A stretch of 64,000 nucleotides of DNA from Pseudomonas marvdashtae (GTDB lineage Bacteria; Pseudomonadota; Gammaproteobacteria; Pseudomonadales; Pseudomonadaceae): positions 62,001 to 126,000 of the forward strand of contig NZ_JABWQX020000001.1 in assembly GCF_014268655.2 (NCBI RefSeq), read 5' to 3'. Of the stretch, positions 1 to 8,266 are shown piece by piece; within the stretch, counting starts at the first letter, position 1, and the number at the start of each line of letters is the position of its first letter. The translations under genes and the position numbers were made by a program. Under the pieces are notes generated by a model. That model had not been told where the DNA came from, did no database searches, and saw nothing but the letters and a program-made list of their open reading frames with translations.

Positions 1-1209
1 ACGATTCTTGTTCTGTTCATGACCATTCCTGGCCTGGCGCTGTTCTACGGCGGCATGGTTCGGTCGAAAAACATTCTTTCCGTGATGATGCAGTGCTTCG
101 CCATTACCGGTCTGATCAGCGTCCTGTGGGTCATCTATGGCTACAGCATCGCGTTCGACACCACCGGCATGGAGCAGGGCGTCGTCAACTTCAACTCCTT
201 CATCGGCGGCTTGGGCAAGGCATTCCTGGCGGGCGTCACTCCGGCTAGCATCACCGGCCCGGCGGCGTTGTTCCCTGAAGCGGTGTTCATCACCTTCCAG
301 ATGACTTTCGCGATCATCACTCCAGCCCTGATCGTCGGCGCTTTCGCCGAGCGGATGAAGTTCTCCGCCATGCTGATCTTCATGGGCGTGTGGTTCACCC
401 TGGTGTATGCGCCGATTGCGCACATGGTCTGGTCCGGCAACGGCGGCCTGATGTGGGACTGGGGTGTGCTGGACTTCGCCGGCGGCACCGTGGTGCACAT
501 CAACGCCGGTATCGCCGGCCTGGTAGCCTGCCTGGTATTGGGCAAGCGCAAAGGCTTCCCGACTACGCCAATGGCGCCGCATAACCTGGGTTACACCCTG
601 ATGGGCGCGGCCATGCTGTGGGTGGGCTGGTTCGGTTTCAACGCCGGTTCCGCCGTCGCGGCCAACGGCACCGCCGGCATGGCGATGCTGGTAACCCAGA
701 TCGCCACCGCTGCCGCAGCGCTGGGCTGGATGTTCGCCGAGTGGATCACCCACGGCAAGCCAAGCGCACTGGGCATCGCCTCGGGTGTGGTGGCGGGCCT
801 GGTCGCGATCACGCCTGCAGCTGGCACCGTGGGCCCGATGGGCGCCCTGGTCATCGGCCTGGCGGCGGGCGTGGTGTGCTTCTTCTGCGCGACCACCCTC
901 AAGCGCAAGCTCGGTTATGACGATTCCCTGGACGCCTTTGGCGTGCACGGTATCGGCGGTATCCTCGGCGCGATCCTGACCGGTGTGTTCGCGGCGCCGG
1001 CCCTGGGTGGCTTCGGCACCGTGACCGATATCGGTGCGCAAGTGTGGATTCAATTCAAGGGCGTAGGCTTCACTGTGGTCTACACCGGCATCGTCACCTT
1101 CATCATTCTCAAGGTACTGGACGCCGTCATGGGTCTGCGTGTCTCCGAGGAAGAAGAAGCCGTGGGCCTGGACTTGGCCCAGCACAACGAGCGTGGTTAC
1201 AACCTGTAA
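1..1209 (+). CDS. amtB: AmtB ammonium transporter (5' end missing)
   Basis: Ammonium channel of the inner membrane, Amt/Mep/Rh family. The reading frame is open from base 1, so the signal sequence and first membrane helix lie outside the window; 402 codons are visible. The protein is strongly hydrophobic throughout. Both histidines of the conducting pore (twin-His motif) are present: visible codon 166 in the context FAGGTVVHIN, and visible codon 316 in DAFGVHGIGG. In this genus glnK normally precedes amtB; that part is not visible. A strong terminator follows directly. Confidence 0.96.
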   Translation, partial: TILVLFMTIPGLALFYGGMVRSKNILSVMMQCFAITGLISVLWVIYGYSIAFDTTGMEQGVVNFNSFIGGLGKAFLAGVTPASITGPAALFPEAVFITFQMTFAIITPALIVGAFAERMKFSAMLIFMGVWFTLVYAPIAHMVWSGNGGLMWDWGVLDFAGGTVVHINAGIAGLVACLVLGKRKGFPTTPMAPHNLGYTLMGAAMLWVGWFGFNAGSAVAANGTAGMAMLVTQIATAAAALGWMFAEWITHGKPSALGIASGVVAGLVAITPAAGTVGPMGALVIGLAAGVVCFFCATTLKRKLGYDDSLDAFGVHGIGGILGAILTGVFAAPALGGFGTVTDIGAQVWIQFKGVGFTVVYTGIVTFIILKVLDAVMGLRVSEEEEAVGLDLAQHNERGYNL

Positions 1210-1218
1210 TCGACAGCT

Positions 1219-1251
1219 AAAAAAAATGCCCGGTTCGCCGGGCATTTTTTT
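1219..1251 (+). terminator. Rho-independent terminator of amtB
   Basis: An 8-bp stem (ATGCCCGG / CCGGGCAT) closed by a TTCG tetraloop, preceded by an A run and followed by seven T. It lies 10 bases after the amtB stop codon. Confidence 0.93.
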
Positions 1252-1368
1252 GTCTGGAGTTTGTCATTGCTCACAAGGCGTGCTGGTTTTTCCGACGCCT
1301 TTTGTTGCGTATGCGACTTGAGTTTTTCTACCGCCAAAGACTTACATGGAGGCAGGAATATTAGGCCC

Positions 1369-1396
1369 TTTGTTTTTTCCCAGAGCGCGCTAGAAT
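1369..1396 (+). promoter_or_regulatory. Candidate sigma-70 promoter for the YjbQ gene
   Basis: TTTGTT (1369-1374) and TAGAAT (1391-1396) are separated by 16 bases. The -10 box covers the in-frame ATG at 1395, which argues for translation starting at the next ATG, 1422. Confidence 0.4.
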
Positions 1397-1421
1397 GCGC
1401 GCCGAACGTGCGGAGATCTGT

Positions 1422-1847
1422 ATGTGGCAACAGACGCTGATAACCCTGCGGGCAAGGCCCCGGGGCTTTCATCTGGTGACGGACGAGTTGCTCGCCGGCC
1501 TGCCTGAACTCAAGGCATGTCGTGTCGGTCTGTTGCATCTGTGGCTGCAGCATACCTCGGCCTCGTTGACCATCAACGAGAACGCCGATCCGGCGGTACG
1601 TCGAGACTTCGAACGATTTTTCAATCGGCTGATCCCACAAGGAACCGCCGACTATGAGCACAACGACGAAGGCCTGGACGACCTCCCGGCGCACTTCAAG
1701 GCCAGCGTGCTGGGATGTCAGCTCAGTCTTCCGGTGACGGCGGGACGGTTGGCGTTGGGTACCTGGCAAGGTGTTTATCTGGGCGAGCACCGTGATCATG
1801 GCGGTGCCCGTAAAGTCCTCGCCACCTTGCACGGTGAAGGGGCATGA
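1422..1847 (+). CDS. YjbQ / UPF0047 family protein
   Basis: A 141-residue protein of the YjbQ/UPF0047 family. Some members show weak thiamine-phosphate synthase activity, but the physiological role is not settled. Family signatures are the [15 protein letters not shown] stretch near residue 40, [12 protein letters not shown] near residue 80 and [16 protein letters not shown] near the C-terminus; their His, Asp and Glu residues form the metal/phosphate site in solved structures. An earlier in-frame ATG at 1395 lies in the likely -10 box. The ATG at 1422 has GGAG six bases upstream and gives the usual family length. Confidence 0.85.
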   Translation: MWQQTLITLRARPRGFHLVTDELLAGLPELKACRVGLLHLWLQHTSASLTINENADPAVRRDFERFFNRLIPQGTADYEHNDEGLDDLPAHFKASVLGCQLSLPVTAGRLALGTWQGVYLGEHRDHGGARKVLATLHGEGA

Positions 1848-1888
1848 CCGCTGATTGCCGGCGGATGTTGAATTTTTTCTGGCAGCCT

Positions 1889-1916
1889 TCGACAGATGGC
1901 GAAGCTGGGCTATAAC
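1889..1916 (+). promoter_or_regulatory. Candidate sigma-70 promoter for sutA
   Basis: TCGACA (1889-1894) and TATAAC (1911-1916) with a 16-base spacer, 33 bases before the sutA start codon. The -35 box matches consensus at five of six positions. Confidence 0.5.
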
Positions 1917-1948
1917 TAATCTGCTTTTCGCAAGTCATGAGGTAGAAC

Positions 1949-2272
1949 ATGAGCGACGATGATCTGGAAAACGACGACCTCGAAGTAGGTGACGAAGACG
2001 AGGCCGAAGAAGGCCTGGAAGCGGCGGCTGAAGACGTCGTTGAAGACGACGGTGCCGATGTCCCGGTTCCGACCGCCAAAGGCAAGGCCAAGGCGGCGGT
2101 ATCGATTGACGAGTTGCCGAGCGTAGAGGCCAAGAACAAGGAGCGTGACGCGCTCGCCAAGGCCATGGAGGAATTCCTGGCCAGGGGCGGAAAGGTGCAG
2201 GAAGTGGAGGCCAACGTGGTCGCTGATCCGCCCAAGAAGCCTGACAACAAGTACGGTAGCCGCCCTATCTGA
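1949..2272 (+). CDS. sutA: SutA, RNA polymerase-binding regulator
   Basis: A 107-residue protein matching SutA, a Pseudomonas protein that binds RNA polymerase and raises transcription of ribosomal and housekeeping genes during slow growth. The first ~55 residues are almost entirely Asp, Glu and Ala with a short Lys/Ala patch and should be disordered. They are followed by a predicted helix (ELPSVEAKNKERDALAKAM) and the highly conserved tail NVVADPPKKPDNKYGSRPI. The gene is monocistronic, with its own promoter and terminator. The identification rests on recalled family sequence. Confidence 0.9.
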   Translation: MSDDDLENDDLEVGDEDEAEEGLEAAAEDVVEDDGADVPVPTAKGKAKAAVSIDELPSVEAKNKERDALAKAMEEFLARGGKVQEVEANVVADPPKKPDNKYGSRPI

Positions 2273-2292
2273 GTATCTGCCCTTGCTTGCTG

Positions 2293-2321
2293 AAAAAGCC
2301 CGCCGTCGCTGCGGGCTTTTT
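2293..2321 (+). terminator. Terminator of sutA
   Basis: Stem GCCCGC / GCGGGC with A and T flanks (AAAAAGCCCGC ... GCGGGCTTTTT), 20 bases after the sutA stop. Confidence 0.88.
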
Positions 2322-2373
2322 CATGGACTGAAGTTTTCGGGCAGACTGCTACAGAAGTGGACCCAGCGCGGGT

Positions 2374-3078
2374 TCAGCGCTGGCTATGCCACCCTGCCAG
2401 TAATCCCGGCAGTTCGGTCAGGCTGCGGATCTCCGCGTCCGGGGCGTGATCGGCGTCCCAGGCTTTGCCCGCCGGGTTGAACCACACGGCGCGCAGGCCG
2501 GCTTGTTGGGCGCCGGAGATGTCATCACCCGGATGATCGCCGACATGCACGGACGTCTGCGCCGTGGCGCCACCCCGTTGCAGGGCCTCGTGAAACAGCC
2601 GCGCGTCTGGCTTGGCGATGCCGATGTCTTCGGCGCACAGGGCGAACTTGAAGTAGTCCGCCAGCCCCAGGCGACGCACGTCGGCGTTGCCGTTAGTGAC
2701 GACGCCAAGAGCGAAATGATTGGCCAGGATTTCCAGGGTCGGCTGCACGTCGGGGAAGACCTCCAGCTGATGCCGTGCATGCAGGAACGCCTCGAAACCC
2801 TGGTCTGCCAGCTCCGAGGCACGCCACTGGTCGTAACCGGCATCTTGCAGCGCCCGGAACAGTACTCGCCGACGCAGTGCGCTGATGCGGTGCTTGAGGT
2901 CCGGTTCTTCGCTGAGTACTTGCGTGCGGATCGCCCACAAGCGCTCCACCGGAAAATCGCCCAGGTCCGGCGCGTTGTCGGTCAGCCACTGGCGCAGGAC
3001 CGCTTCGGCGCTGGCGATCACCGGGGCGGTGTCCCATAGCGTGTCGTCCAGGTCGAAAGTGATGAGCTCGATGGTCAT
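2374..3078 (-). CDS. yigB: HAD-family phosphatase, YigB-like
   Basis: A 234-residue haloacid dehalogenase superfamily hydrolase. Motif I is DLDDTLWDT near residue 9 (nucleophile Asp and acid/base Asp), motif II is VVTNGN near residue 125, and motifs III/IV are [13 protein letters not shown] and [12 protein letters not shown]. An alpha-helical cap lies between motifs I and II. In Escherichia coli the gene after xerC is yigB, which dephosphorylates a riboflavin precursor; order and length match, so that role is likely but inferred. The start codon overlaps the xerC stop by four bases, so the two are translationally coupled. It is the last gene of the lptM-lysA-dapF operon. Confidence 0.85.
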   Translation of the reverse strand: MTIELITFDLDDTLWDTAPVIASAEAVLRQWLTDNAPDLGDFPVERLWAIRTQVLSEEPDLKHRISALRRRVLFRALQDAGYDQWRASELADQGFEAFLHARHQLEVFPDVQPTLEILANHFALGVVTNGNADVRRLGLADYFKFALCAEDIGIAKPDARLFHEALQRGGATAQTSVHVGDHPGDDISGAQQAGLRAVWFNPAGKAWDADHAPDAEIRSLTELPGLLAGWHSQR

Positions 3079-3974
3079 GATTCGTCGCCCTTGATGCGTT
3101 TGGCCCGGGGATGGGCATTGTCATAGACCGTCGCCAGGTGCTGGAAATCCAGGTGGGTATAGATCTGGGTGGTCTTGATGTCCGAGTGGCCGAGCAGTTC
3201 CTGGACGGCACGCAGATCCTGGGAGGATTCCAACAGGTGGCTGGCGAATGAATGCCTGAGCATGTGTGGGTGCAGGTTCTGCCCCAGTTCACGCTCGCCG
3301 GCGGCCTTGACGCGGAGTTGGATGGCCCGCGGGCCGAGGCGCCGGCCCTGCAAGCCAACAAAAACCGCGTCGTCGGCCGGGTTGGTCAGCGCCCGCAGCG
3401 GCAGCCACAGCTCCAGGGCTTCGCGGGCCTTGCGGCCGATGGGCAGCAGGCGCGTCTTGCTGCCCTTGCCGAGCACCTGGACCATGCCATCGGCCAGGTC
3501 CAGTTGATCCAGGTTCAGCCCCGTCAGCTCTGAAAGCCGCAACCCGGAGGAATAGAACAGCTCGAGAATTGCCTGGTCCCGTCGCGCCATGAAGTCATCC
3601 TCGACGGCACCTTCCAGTAGCTGCAGGGCGCGGTCGGTATCGAGGGTCTTCGGCAGGCGGCGTTCGCCCTTGGGCGGTGCCAAGCCGGTGGCAGGGTCGT
3701 GATCGCACAGGCCTTCGCGATTGAGGTACTGATACAAACCGCGCACCGCCGATAGCAGCCGTGCCAGGCTGCGGGACGATTGCCCCTGTTGATGCAAGCG
3801 AGCGATCAGGCTGCGCAGGCGTTGGATATCCAGGGCTGACCAATTGCCGATGTTCTGTTTCTGGCACCAGCCCTGCACTTTCTCCAGGTCGCGGCGATAG
3901 GCCGACAACGTATGAGGCGACACCTGGCGCTCACTGCGCAGGTGTTCGCAGTAGGCCTCCAGTTGCCGCTCCAT
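3075..3974 (-). CDS. xerC: XerC site-specific tyrosine recombinase
   Basis: A 299-residue recombinase that, with XerD, resolves chromosome dimers at dif. The N-terminal SAM-like core-binding domain covers about residues 1-90. The catalytic domain carries the Arg of [10 protein letters not shown], the Lys in VLGKGSKTR, the [15 protein letters not shown]is/Arg motif, and the nucleophile Tyr in [14 protein letters not shown] near residue 274. Family length is 298-300. It lies one base after the DUF484 gene, as in E. coli (dapF-yigA-xerC-yigB). Confidence 0.95.
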   Translation of the reverse strand: MERQLEAYCEHLRSERQVSPHTLSAYRRDLEKVQGWCQKQNIGNWSALDIQRLRSLIARLHQQGQSSRSLARLLSAVRGLYQYLNREGLCDHDPATGLAPPKGERRLPKTLDTDRALQLLEGAVEDDFMARRDQAILELFYSSGLRLSELTGLNLDQLDLADGMVQVLGKGSKTRLLPIGRKAREALELWLPLRALTNPADDAVFVGLQGRRLGPRAIQLRVKAAGERELGQNLHPHMLRHSFASHLLESSQDLRAVQELLGHSDIKTTQIYTHLDFQHLATVYDNAHPRAKRIKGDES

Positions 3975-3975
3975 C

Positions 3976-4701
3976 TCAGCGTACCGAACGCAGCGAACCG
4001 GCCACCCGTGGGAGCACCCGGCCGGTCACTTCGGCGATGTAGCTCAGGAACAGCGTGCCCACCGAGCTTTTATAGTGCTGCGGATCGCGGCTGGCGATGG
4101 CCAGCACGCCGTGCACGCCCTGGTGGGCGATGGCGACGACGGCAGTGGAGCCGATCTGCTTGCGTTGTTCTTCGCCAAACAGGAAGTCCAGCTCATGCTC
4201 GCGCAGGCTGCCGCTGACGCTTTTGTCTTCCGTGAGCAGGCCGCCGATGGCCGTCTGCGCTTCAGCGTGGGTCACCCACCGGCCCACCGGCATGGCGTTG
4301 TCGCCAAACAGGATCAGGCTGACAAAAGGCACCTGGAAATCCTGCCGCAGGCTGTCCTCGACACCCATCACCACGTCTTCGAGGGTGCTGGCGTCCATCA
4401 AGGTCAGGATCAGGCGACGGGTCTTGTCGAAGAGTCGGTCATTGTCGCGAGCAACGTCCATCAGGTGCGAAAGGCGATGGCGCATTTCGATATTGCGCTC
4501 GCGCAGGATTTTCATCTGGTGCTCGACCAGCGACACGGTGTCGCCGCGCCGATGGGGGATGCGCATCGTTGCGAGCAGATCTTCATGCTCGACGAAGAAG
4601 TCCGGATGAGCCTCCAGATACGCGGCCACTGCCGCGGCTTCAGGGTTCTGGCTCGGGGATTCGTCGGGCTGCGGGGCTGGAACCTGTGGCTTGTCGGTCA
4701 T
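3976..4701 (-). CDS. DUF484 family protein (YigA-like)
   Basis: A 241-residue cytosolic protein of the DUF484 family. The first ~20 residues are Pro/Gln-rich, followed by the family hallmark [28 protein letters not shown], a helical linker ([12 protein letters not shown]) and a GAF-like C-terminal domain containing [13 protein letters not shown]. No ligand or function is established. Its constant position between dapF and xerC in gammaproteobacteria suggests a link to cell-wall precursor supply or chromosome dimer resolution, but this is only inference. Confidence 0.88.
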   Translation of the reverse strand: MTDKPQVPAPQPDESPSQNPEAAAVAAYLEAHPDFFVEHEDLLATMRIPHRRGDTVSLVEHQMKILRERNIEMRHRLSHLMDVARDNDRLFDKTRRLILTLMDASTLEDVVMGVEDSLRQDFQVPFVSLILFGDNAMPVGRWVTHAEAQTAIGGLLTEDKSVSGSLREHELDFLFGEEQRKQIGSTAVVAIAHQGVHGVLAIASRDPQHYKSSVGTLFLSYIAEVTGRVLPRVAGSLRSVR

Positions 4702-4714
4702 GGGTTTGACTCAC

Positions 4715-5545
4715 TCAAAGACGAACTTGTCCTTCGTATACGCGTACGGCCGGGCCGGTCATCAGCACCGGTTGGCCTGGGCCTGCCCATTCGATGGACA
4801 AACGCCCGCCGGGCAGGTCGATCAGCAGCGGTGAATCCATCCAGCCTTGGCTGATCGCGGCGACGGCGGCGGCGCAGGCGCCGGTGCCGCAAGCCTGGGT
4901 TTCCCCGGCCCCGCGTTCCCAGACGCGCAGTTGCGCGCGGTGGCGGTCGATGACCTGCAGGAAGCCCACGTTGACCCGGGCAGGGAAACGCGGGTGATGC
5001 TCGATCTTCGGCCCCAGCTCATGCACTGGCGCGCTGTTGATATCGTCTACGCGCAGTACGGCATGAGGGTTGCCCATGGACACCGCCGCCAATTCCACCG
5101 AGGTACCGTCGACGTCCACCTGATAGCTCAGGGCCTGGCTCGGTGCCTGGAAGGGAATGTCCGCCGGTACCAGGCGTGGAGCGCCCATGTTGACGCCGAT
5201 CTGGCCGTCGCTGCGAACATCCAGTTCGATGATGCCGCTTTTGGTCTCGACGCGAATCTGCCGCTTGGCGGTCAGGCGCTTGTCCAGCACGAAGCGGGCG
5301 AAGCAGCGCGCACCGTTGCCGCATTGCTCGACTTCCGAACCGTCGGCGTTGAAGATCCGATAACGGAAATCCACGTCCGGGTTATTCGGCGCTTCGACGA
5401 TCAGCAATTGATCGAAGCCGATACCGGTGTGCCGGTCACCCCATTGCTTGGCGTGCTTGGGCAGGATGTGCGCGTGCTGGCTGACCAGGTCGAGGACCAT
5501 GAAGTCATTGCCCAGGCCGTGCATCTTGGTAAAACGCAGCAGCAT
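4715..5545 (-). CDS. dapF: Diaminopimelate epimerase
   Basis: A 276-residue cofactor-independent racemase converting LL- to meso-diaminopimelate for lysine and peptidoglycan synthesis. Both catalytic cysteines are present: in [20 protein letters not shown] near residue 75 and in [15 protein letters not shown] near residue 219. The start is placed at 5545 ([15 protein letters not shown]), which gives family length; the frame stays open further upstream but overlaps lysA. It begins five bases after the lysA stop and is cotranscribed with it. Confidence 0.96.
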   Translation of the reverse strand: MLLRFTKMHGLGNDFMVLDLVSQHAHILPKHAKQWGDRHTGIGFDQLLIVEAPNNPDVDFRYRIFNADGSEVEQCGNGARCFARFVLDKRLTAKRQIRVETKSGIIELDVRSDGQIGVNMGAPRLVPADIPFQAPSQALSYQVDVDGTSVELAAVSMGNPHAVLRVDDINSAPVHELGPKIEHHPRFPARVNVGFLQVIDRHRAQLRVWERGAGETQACGTGACAAAVAAISQGWMDSPLLIDLPGGRLSIEWAGPGQPVLMTGPAVRVYEGQVRL

Positions 5546-5549
5546 GGTT

Positions 5550-6797
5550 TTACTCCGGCAGCAGGCTTTCGCCAGCAAACAACTCGGCTACCGTCTCGCG
5601 GCGACGCACTTCGAATGCCTGATCACCGTCCACCAGCACCTCGGCGCAGCGGCCGCGGGTGTTGTAGTTGGAACTCATGACAAACCCATAGGCACCGGCC
5701 GAATGCACGGCCAGCAGGTCGCCTTCTTCCAGCGCCAGCTCCCGACCCTTGGCCAGGAAATCGCCGGTTTCACAAATCGGTCCGACGATGTCGTAGTTGC
5801 GGGATGCGGTTTCGCGAGGGCGCACGGCGGTGACGTCCATCCAGGCCTGGTACAGCGCCGGGCGGATCAGGTCGTTCATGGCCGCGTCGACGATGGCGAA
5901 ATCCTTGTGTTCGGTGTGCTTGAGGTACTCGACCTGGGTCAACAACACGCCGGCGTTGGCGACGATGTAGCGACCCGGTTCGAACATCAACGCCAGGTCG
6001 CGGCCTTCGAGGCGCTCACGCACGGTCTTGATGTAGTCGGCCACGAGTGGCGGCTCTTCGTCGCGATAGCGCACGCCGACACCGCCGCCCAGGTCGATGT
6101 GACGCAGGTAGATGCCGCAATCACCGAGGCGATCGACCAGGGCCAGCAGGCGGTCGAGGGCGTCGATGAACGGTTCGAGGGTGGTCAGCTGCGAGCCGAT
6201 ATGGCAATCGACGCCCAACACTTCCAGGTTCGGCAGTTGGGCAGCGCGCACGTACACATCTTCGGCATCGGCAATGGCGATGCCGAACTTGTTTTCCTTC
6301 AGGCCGGTGGAAATGTACGGATGGGTTCCGGCATCGACGTCTGGATTCACGCGCAGGGAAATCGGCGCGCGGACACCCAGTTCAGCGGCAACAACCTGCA
6401 GGCGCTCCAGCTCATCGGTGGATTCGATGTTGAAGCAGTGCACGCCGACTTCAAGGGCACGGCGCATGTCTTCGCGGGTCTTGCCGACACCGGAGAAGAC
6501 AATCTTGTCGGGGCTGCCGCCAGCGGCCAGAACGCGTTCCAGCTCGCCGCCGGAGACAATGTCGAAGCCGGCGCCAAGGCGAGCCAGGACGTTGAGCACG
6601 CCCAGGTTCGAGTTGGCTTTCACCGCGAAGCACACCAGGTGCGGCATGCCTGTCAGCGCATCGGCGAACGTGCGGTACTGGGCTTCGATATGGGCACGGG
6701 AATAGACGTAGGTCGGCGTGCCGAAACGCTCGGCGATCGCGGACAGGGCAACCCCTTCCGCGAACAGCTCCCCGCCACGGTAGTTAAAAGCGTCCAT
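5550..6797 (-). CDS. lysA: Diaminopimelate decarboxylase
   Basis: A 415-residue PLP enzyme of the alanine-racemase fold that makes L-lysine from meso-diaminopimelate. The PLP lysine is in [13 protein letters not shown] near residue 60. Downstream are the HIGSQ motif, the glycine-rich phosphate loop [12 protein letters not shown], and the dimer-supplied cysteine in GPICETGDF near residue 343. The start ATG lies nine bases after the lptM stop. Its product is also the last step before lysine, so the operon supplies both wall precursor and amino acid. Confidence 0.97.
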   Translation of the reverse strand: MDAFNYRGGELFAEGVALSAIAERFGTPTYVYSRAHIEAQYRTFADALTGMPHLVCFAVKANSNLGVLNVLARLGAGFDIVSGGELERVLAAGGSPDKIVFSGVGKTREDMRRALEVGVHCFNIESTDELERLQVVAAELGVRAPISLRVNPDVDAGTHPYISTGLKENKFGIAIADAEDVYVRAAQLPNLEVLGVDCHIGSQLTTLEPFIDALDRLLALVDRLGDCGIYLRHIDLGGGVGVRYRDEEPPLVADYIKTVRERLEGRDLALMFEPGRYIVANAGVLLTQVEYLKHTEHKDFAIVDAAMNDLIRPALYQAWMDVTAVRPRETASRNYDIVGPICETGDFLAKGRELALEEGDLLAVHSAGAYGFVMSSNYNTRGRCAEVLVDGDQAFEVRRRETVAELFAGESLLPE

Positions 6798-6806
6798 GGC
6801 GGTCCC

Positions 6807-6986
6807 TTAGTAGGTAGTTTGAGTGTCGTGCGAATGTGACTTGGATTGCGACGACTTGGCCTGTTCTGCCTGTTCTTCAGGAGACTTGCTGTCATCAGGC
6901 AGGTACAGCGGACCTTTTTGACCACAGGCTGTCACGAGGCAGGCAACCGCGACGAGCGCAGCAAGGGAAGAGATCAGGCGCTTCAT
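6807..6986 (-). CDS. lptM: LptM (YifL/LppL) small outer-membrane lipoprotein
   Basis: A 59-residue lipoprotein. The signal peptide [21 protein letters not shown] ends in a lipobox whose Cys is residue 21, followed at once by the family signature [10 protein letters not shown]; the rest is a Ser/Gln/His-rich disordered tail. In E. coli, LptM (YifL) assists maturation of the LPS translocon LptDE; in Pseudomonas it is often called LppL. Gene order (just before the lysA/dapF genes) is conserved. It is the first gene of the operon. Confidence 0.92.
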   Translation of the reverse strand: MKRLISSLAALVAVACLVTACGQKGPLYLPDDSKSPEEQAEQAKSSQSKSHSHDTQTTY

Positions 6987-7020
6987 GGCGAAATCCTTGA
7001 AAATGCTTTAATTGCGCCGG

Positions 7021-7049
7021 AGTATACCGGCCACCCGTCAGCTTGCCTA
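7021..7049 (-). promoter_or_regulatory. Candidate promoter for the lptM-lysA-dapF operon
   Basis: On the minus strand, TAGGCA (7049-7044) and TATACT (7026-7021) with a 17-base spacer, about 35 bases before the lptM start. The -35 box matches consensus at four of six positions. Confidence 0.5.
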
Positions 7050-7170
7050 TGCAACGGGGCGCCCGTCCGGCGGCGCTGCTGTCGTCAATCGGTATATCCT
7101 TTGCAATCATCGGGAAGCGTCCGTATCTTGCGGCGCTTGAGCATGAGCAGACATTTTCGAGGTTGCCGCA

Positions 7171-7503
7171 ATGAGTTTGACTGAAGCCCGTTTCCACGAC
7201 CTGGTCGATGCGACCCAGCAAACGCTGGAGGATGTGTTCGATGACAGTGGCCTGGACATCGACCTGGAAAGCTCCGCCGGTGTGCTGACCGTCAAGTTCG
7301 AAAACGGCAGCCAGCTGATCTTCAGTCGGCAGGAGCCGTTGCGGCAGTTGTGGCTGGCGGCGGTCTCCGGCGGCTTTCATTTCGATTACGACGAGGAAAG
7401 CGAGCGCTGGATGTGCGACAAGAGCGAAGAGCAGTTGGGCGAGATGCTCGAGCGTATCGTCATGCAGCAGGCTGGCGCGGAACTCGATTTCGAAGGCCTG
7501 TGA
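7171..7503 (+). CDS. cyaY: CyaY, bacterial frataxin
   Basis: A 110-residue frataxin homologue that binds iron and tunes the IscS cysteine desulfurase in Fe-S cluster assembly. The N-terminal helix is rich in acidic residues (EDVFDDSGLDIDLE), forming the iron-binding ridge. The conserved beta-sheet core includes VLTVKFENGSQLIFSRQEPLRQLWLA and the GGFHFDY turn. Length is typical. It is divergent from the lptM operon, the usual gammaproteobacterial arrangement. Confidence 0.94.
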   Translation: MSLTEARFHDLVDATQQTLEDVFDDSGLDIDLESSAGVLTVKFENGSQLIFSRQEPLRQLWLAAVSGGFHFDYDEESERWMCDKSEEQLGEMLERIVMQQAGAELDFEGL

Positions 7504-7507
7504 TTTC

Positions 7508-7738
7508 GTGACTCAGCCAACCCCGGCGCGGCCACCCAAGCCGCTCTATAGCAACGTGAGCCCCGCCGTCCCGTCGCCTTGCACCAGCGTGTGCAAGCTG
7601 GATGAGCACAAAGTCTGCCTCGGTTGTTTCCGGCACGTGGAGGATATCCGTGAATGGCGCTCGGCTGATGACGAGCGTCGGCGGGTGATCTGTGCCGAGG
7701 CGGCCAAGCGCAAATCCCTTGGGTTGTATATTTATTGA
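7508..7738 (+). CDS. DUF1289 family small cysteine-rich protein
   Basis: A 76-residue protein starting at GTG (7508), four bases after the cyaY stop. The family motif is a set of four cysteines in SPCTSVCKLDEHKVCLGCFR, followed by HVEDIREW; the cysteines could hold zinc or an Fe-S cluster. The function is unknown. Close spacing with cyaY suggests one transcript, ended by the terminator at 7783. Confidence 0.85.
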   Translation: MTQPTPARPPKPLYSNVSPAVPSPCTSVCKLDEHKVCLGCFRHVEDIREWRSADDERRRVICAEAAKRKSLGLYIY

Positions 7739-7782
7739 GCTGTGGTAGTGTCCAGCAACGCCTCAACTCATCGAGGCCCGTG

Positions 7783-7820
7783 AAAACCCCGTCGTTATGT
7801 GGCGGGGTTTTGCTTTTTTC
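7783..7820 (+). terminator. Terminator after the DUF1289 gene
   Basis: AAAACCCCG (7783-7791) pairs with CGGGGTTTT (7803-7811), followed by a T-rich tract. It separates cyaY-DUF1289 from rnk. Confidence 0.85.
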
Positions 7821-7848
7821 GTGCAGAAGAAAGGAGTCTGCCTGGATC

Positions 7849-8259
7849 ATGACCGCACCTTCCATCACCCTTACTCGCCTGGATGTACAACGTCTGGAGC
7901 GCTTGATCGACAGCCTGGATGAAACGCTTCCGGGTGTGATCGCGTTGCAAACCGAACTGGATCGTGCCGATACACTAGTCGGCCACGATGAAGTGCCCGC
8001 CGATGTCGTGACCATGAACTCGCGTGTGCACTGCCGCGAGGAAAGCAGCGGCAAGGATTACCACCTGACGTTGGTTTATCCACAGGGCGCCAACGCCGAC
8101 GAGGGCAAGATTTCGATTCTGGCTCCGGTGGGTAGTGCCCTGCTGGGGCTGAAGGTAGGCCAGCATATCGACTGGCCGGCGCCGGGTGGCAAGACGCTGA
8201 AGCTGACGCTGCTGGAAGTCGAGTCGCAGCCGATCAATGGCGGCGACTGCGCGTTCTGA
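7849..8259 (+). CDS. rnk: Rnk, regulator of nucleoside diphosphate kinase
   Basis: A 136-residue protein of the Rnk/GreA-GreB C-terminal family. It binds RNA polymerase near the secondary channel and was first found as a regulator of nucleoside diphosphate kinase and alginate production in Pseudomonas. A short N-terminal coiled coil (TRLDVQRLERLIDSL) precedes a GreA/B-type domain ending in VGSALLGLKVGQHIDWPAPGG. The ATG at 7849 has AGGAG 13 bases upstream and gives exactly family length; the open frame extends upstream through the terminator and is ignored there. Confidence 0.92.
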   Translation: MTAPSITLTRLDVQRLERLIDSLDETLPGVIALQTELDRADTLVGHDEVPADVVTMNSRVHCREESSGKDYHLTLVYPQGANADEGKISILAPVGSALLGLKVGQHIDWPAPGGKTLKLTLLEVESQPINGGDCAF

Positions 8260-8266
8260 ATCGGTC

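Noticed and set aside
5427..6839. A 470-codon open frame on the plus strand opposite lysA
   Set aside because: It mirrors the codon pattern of lysA on the other strand, which is common in high-GC genomes; the product has no recognisable domain and no ribosome site.
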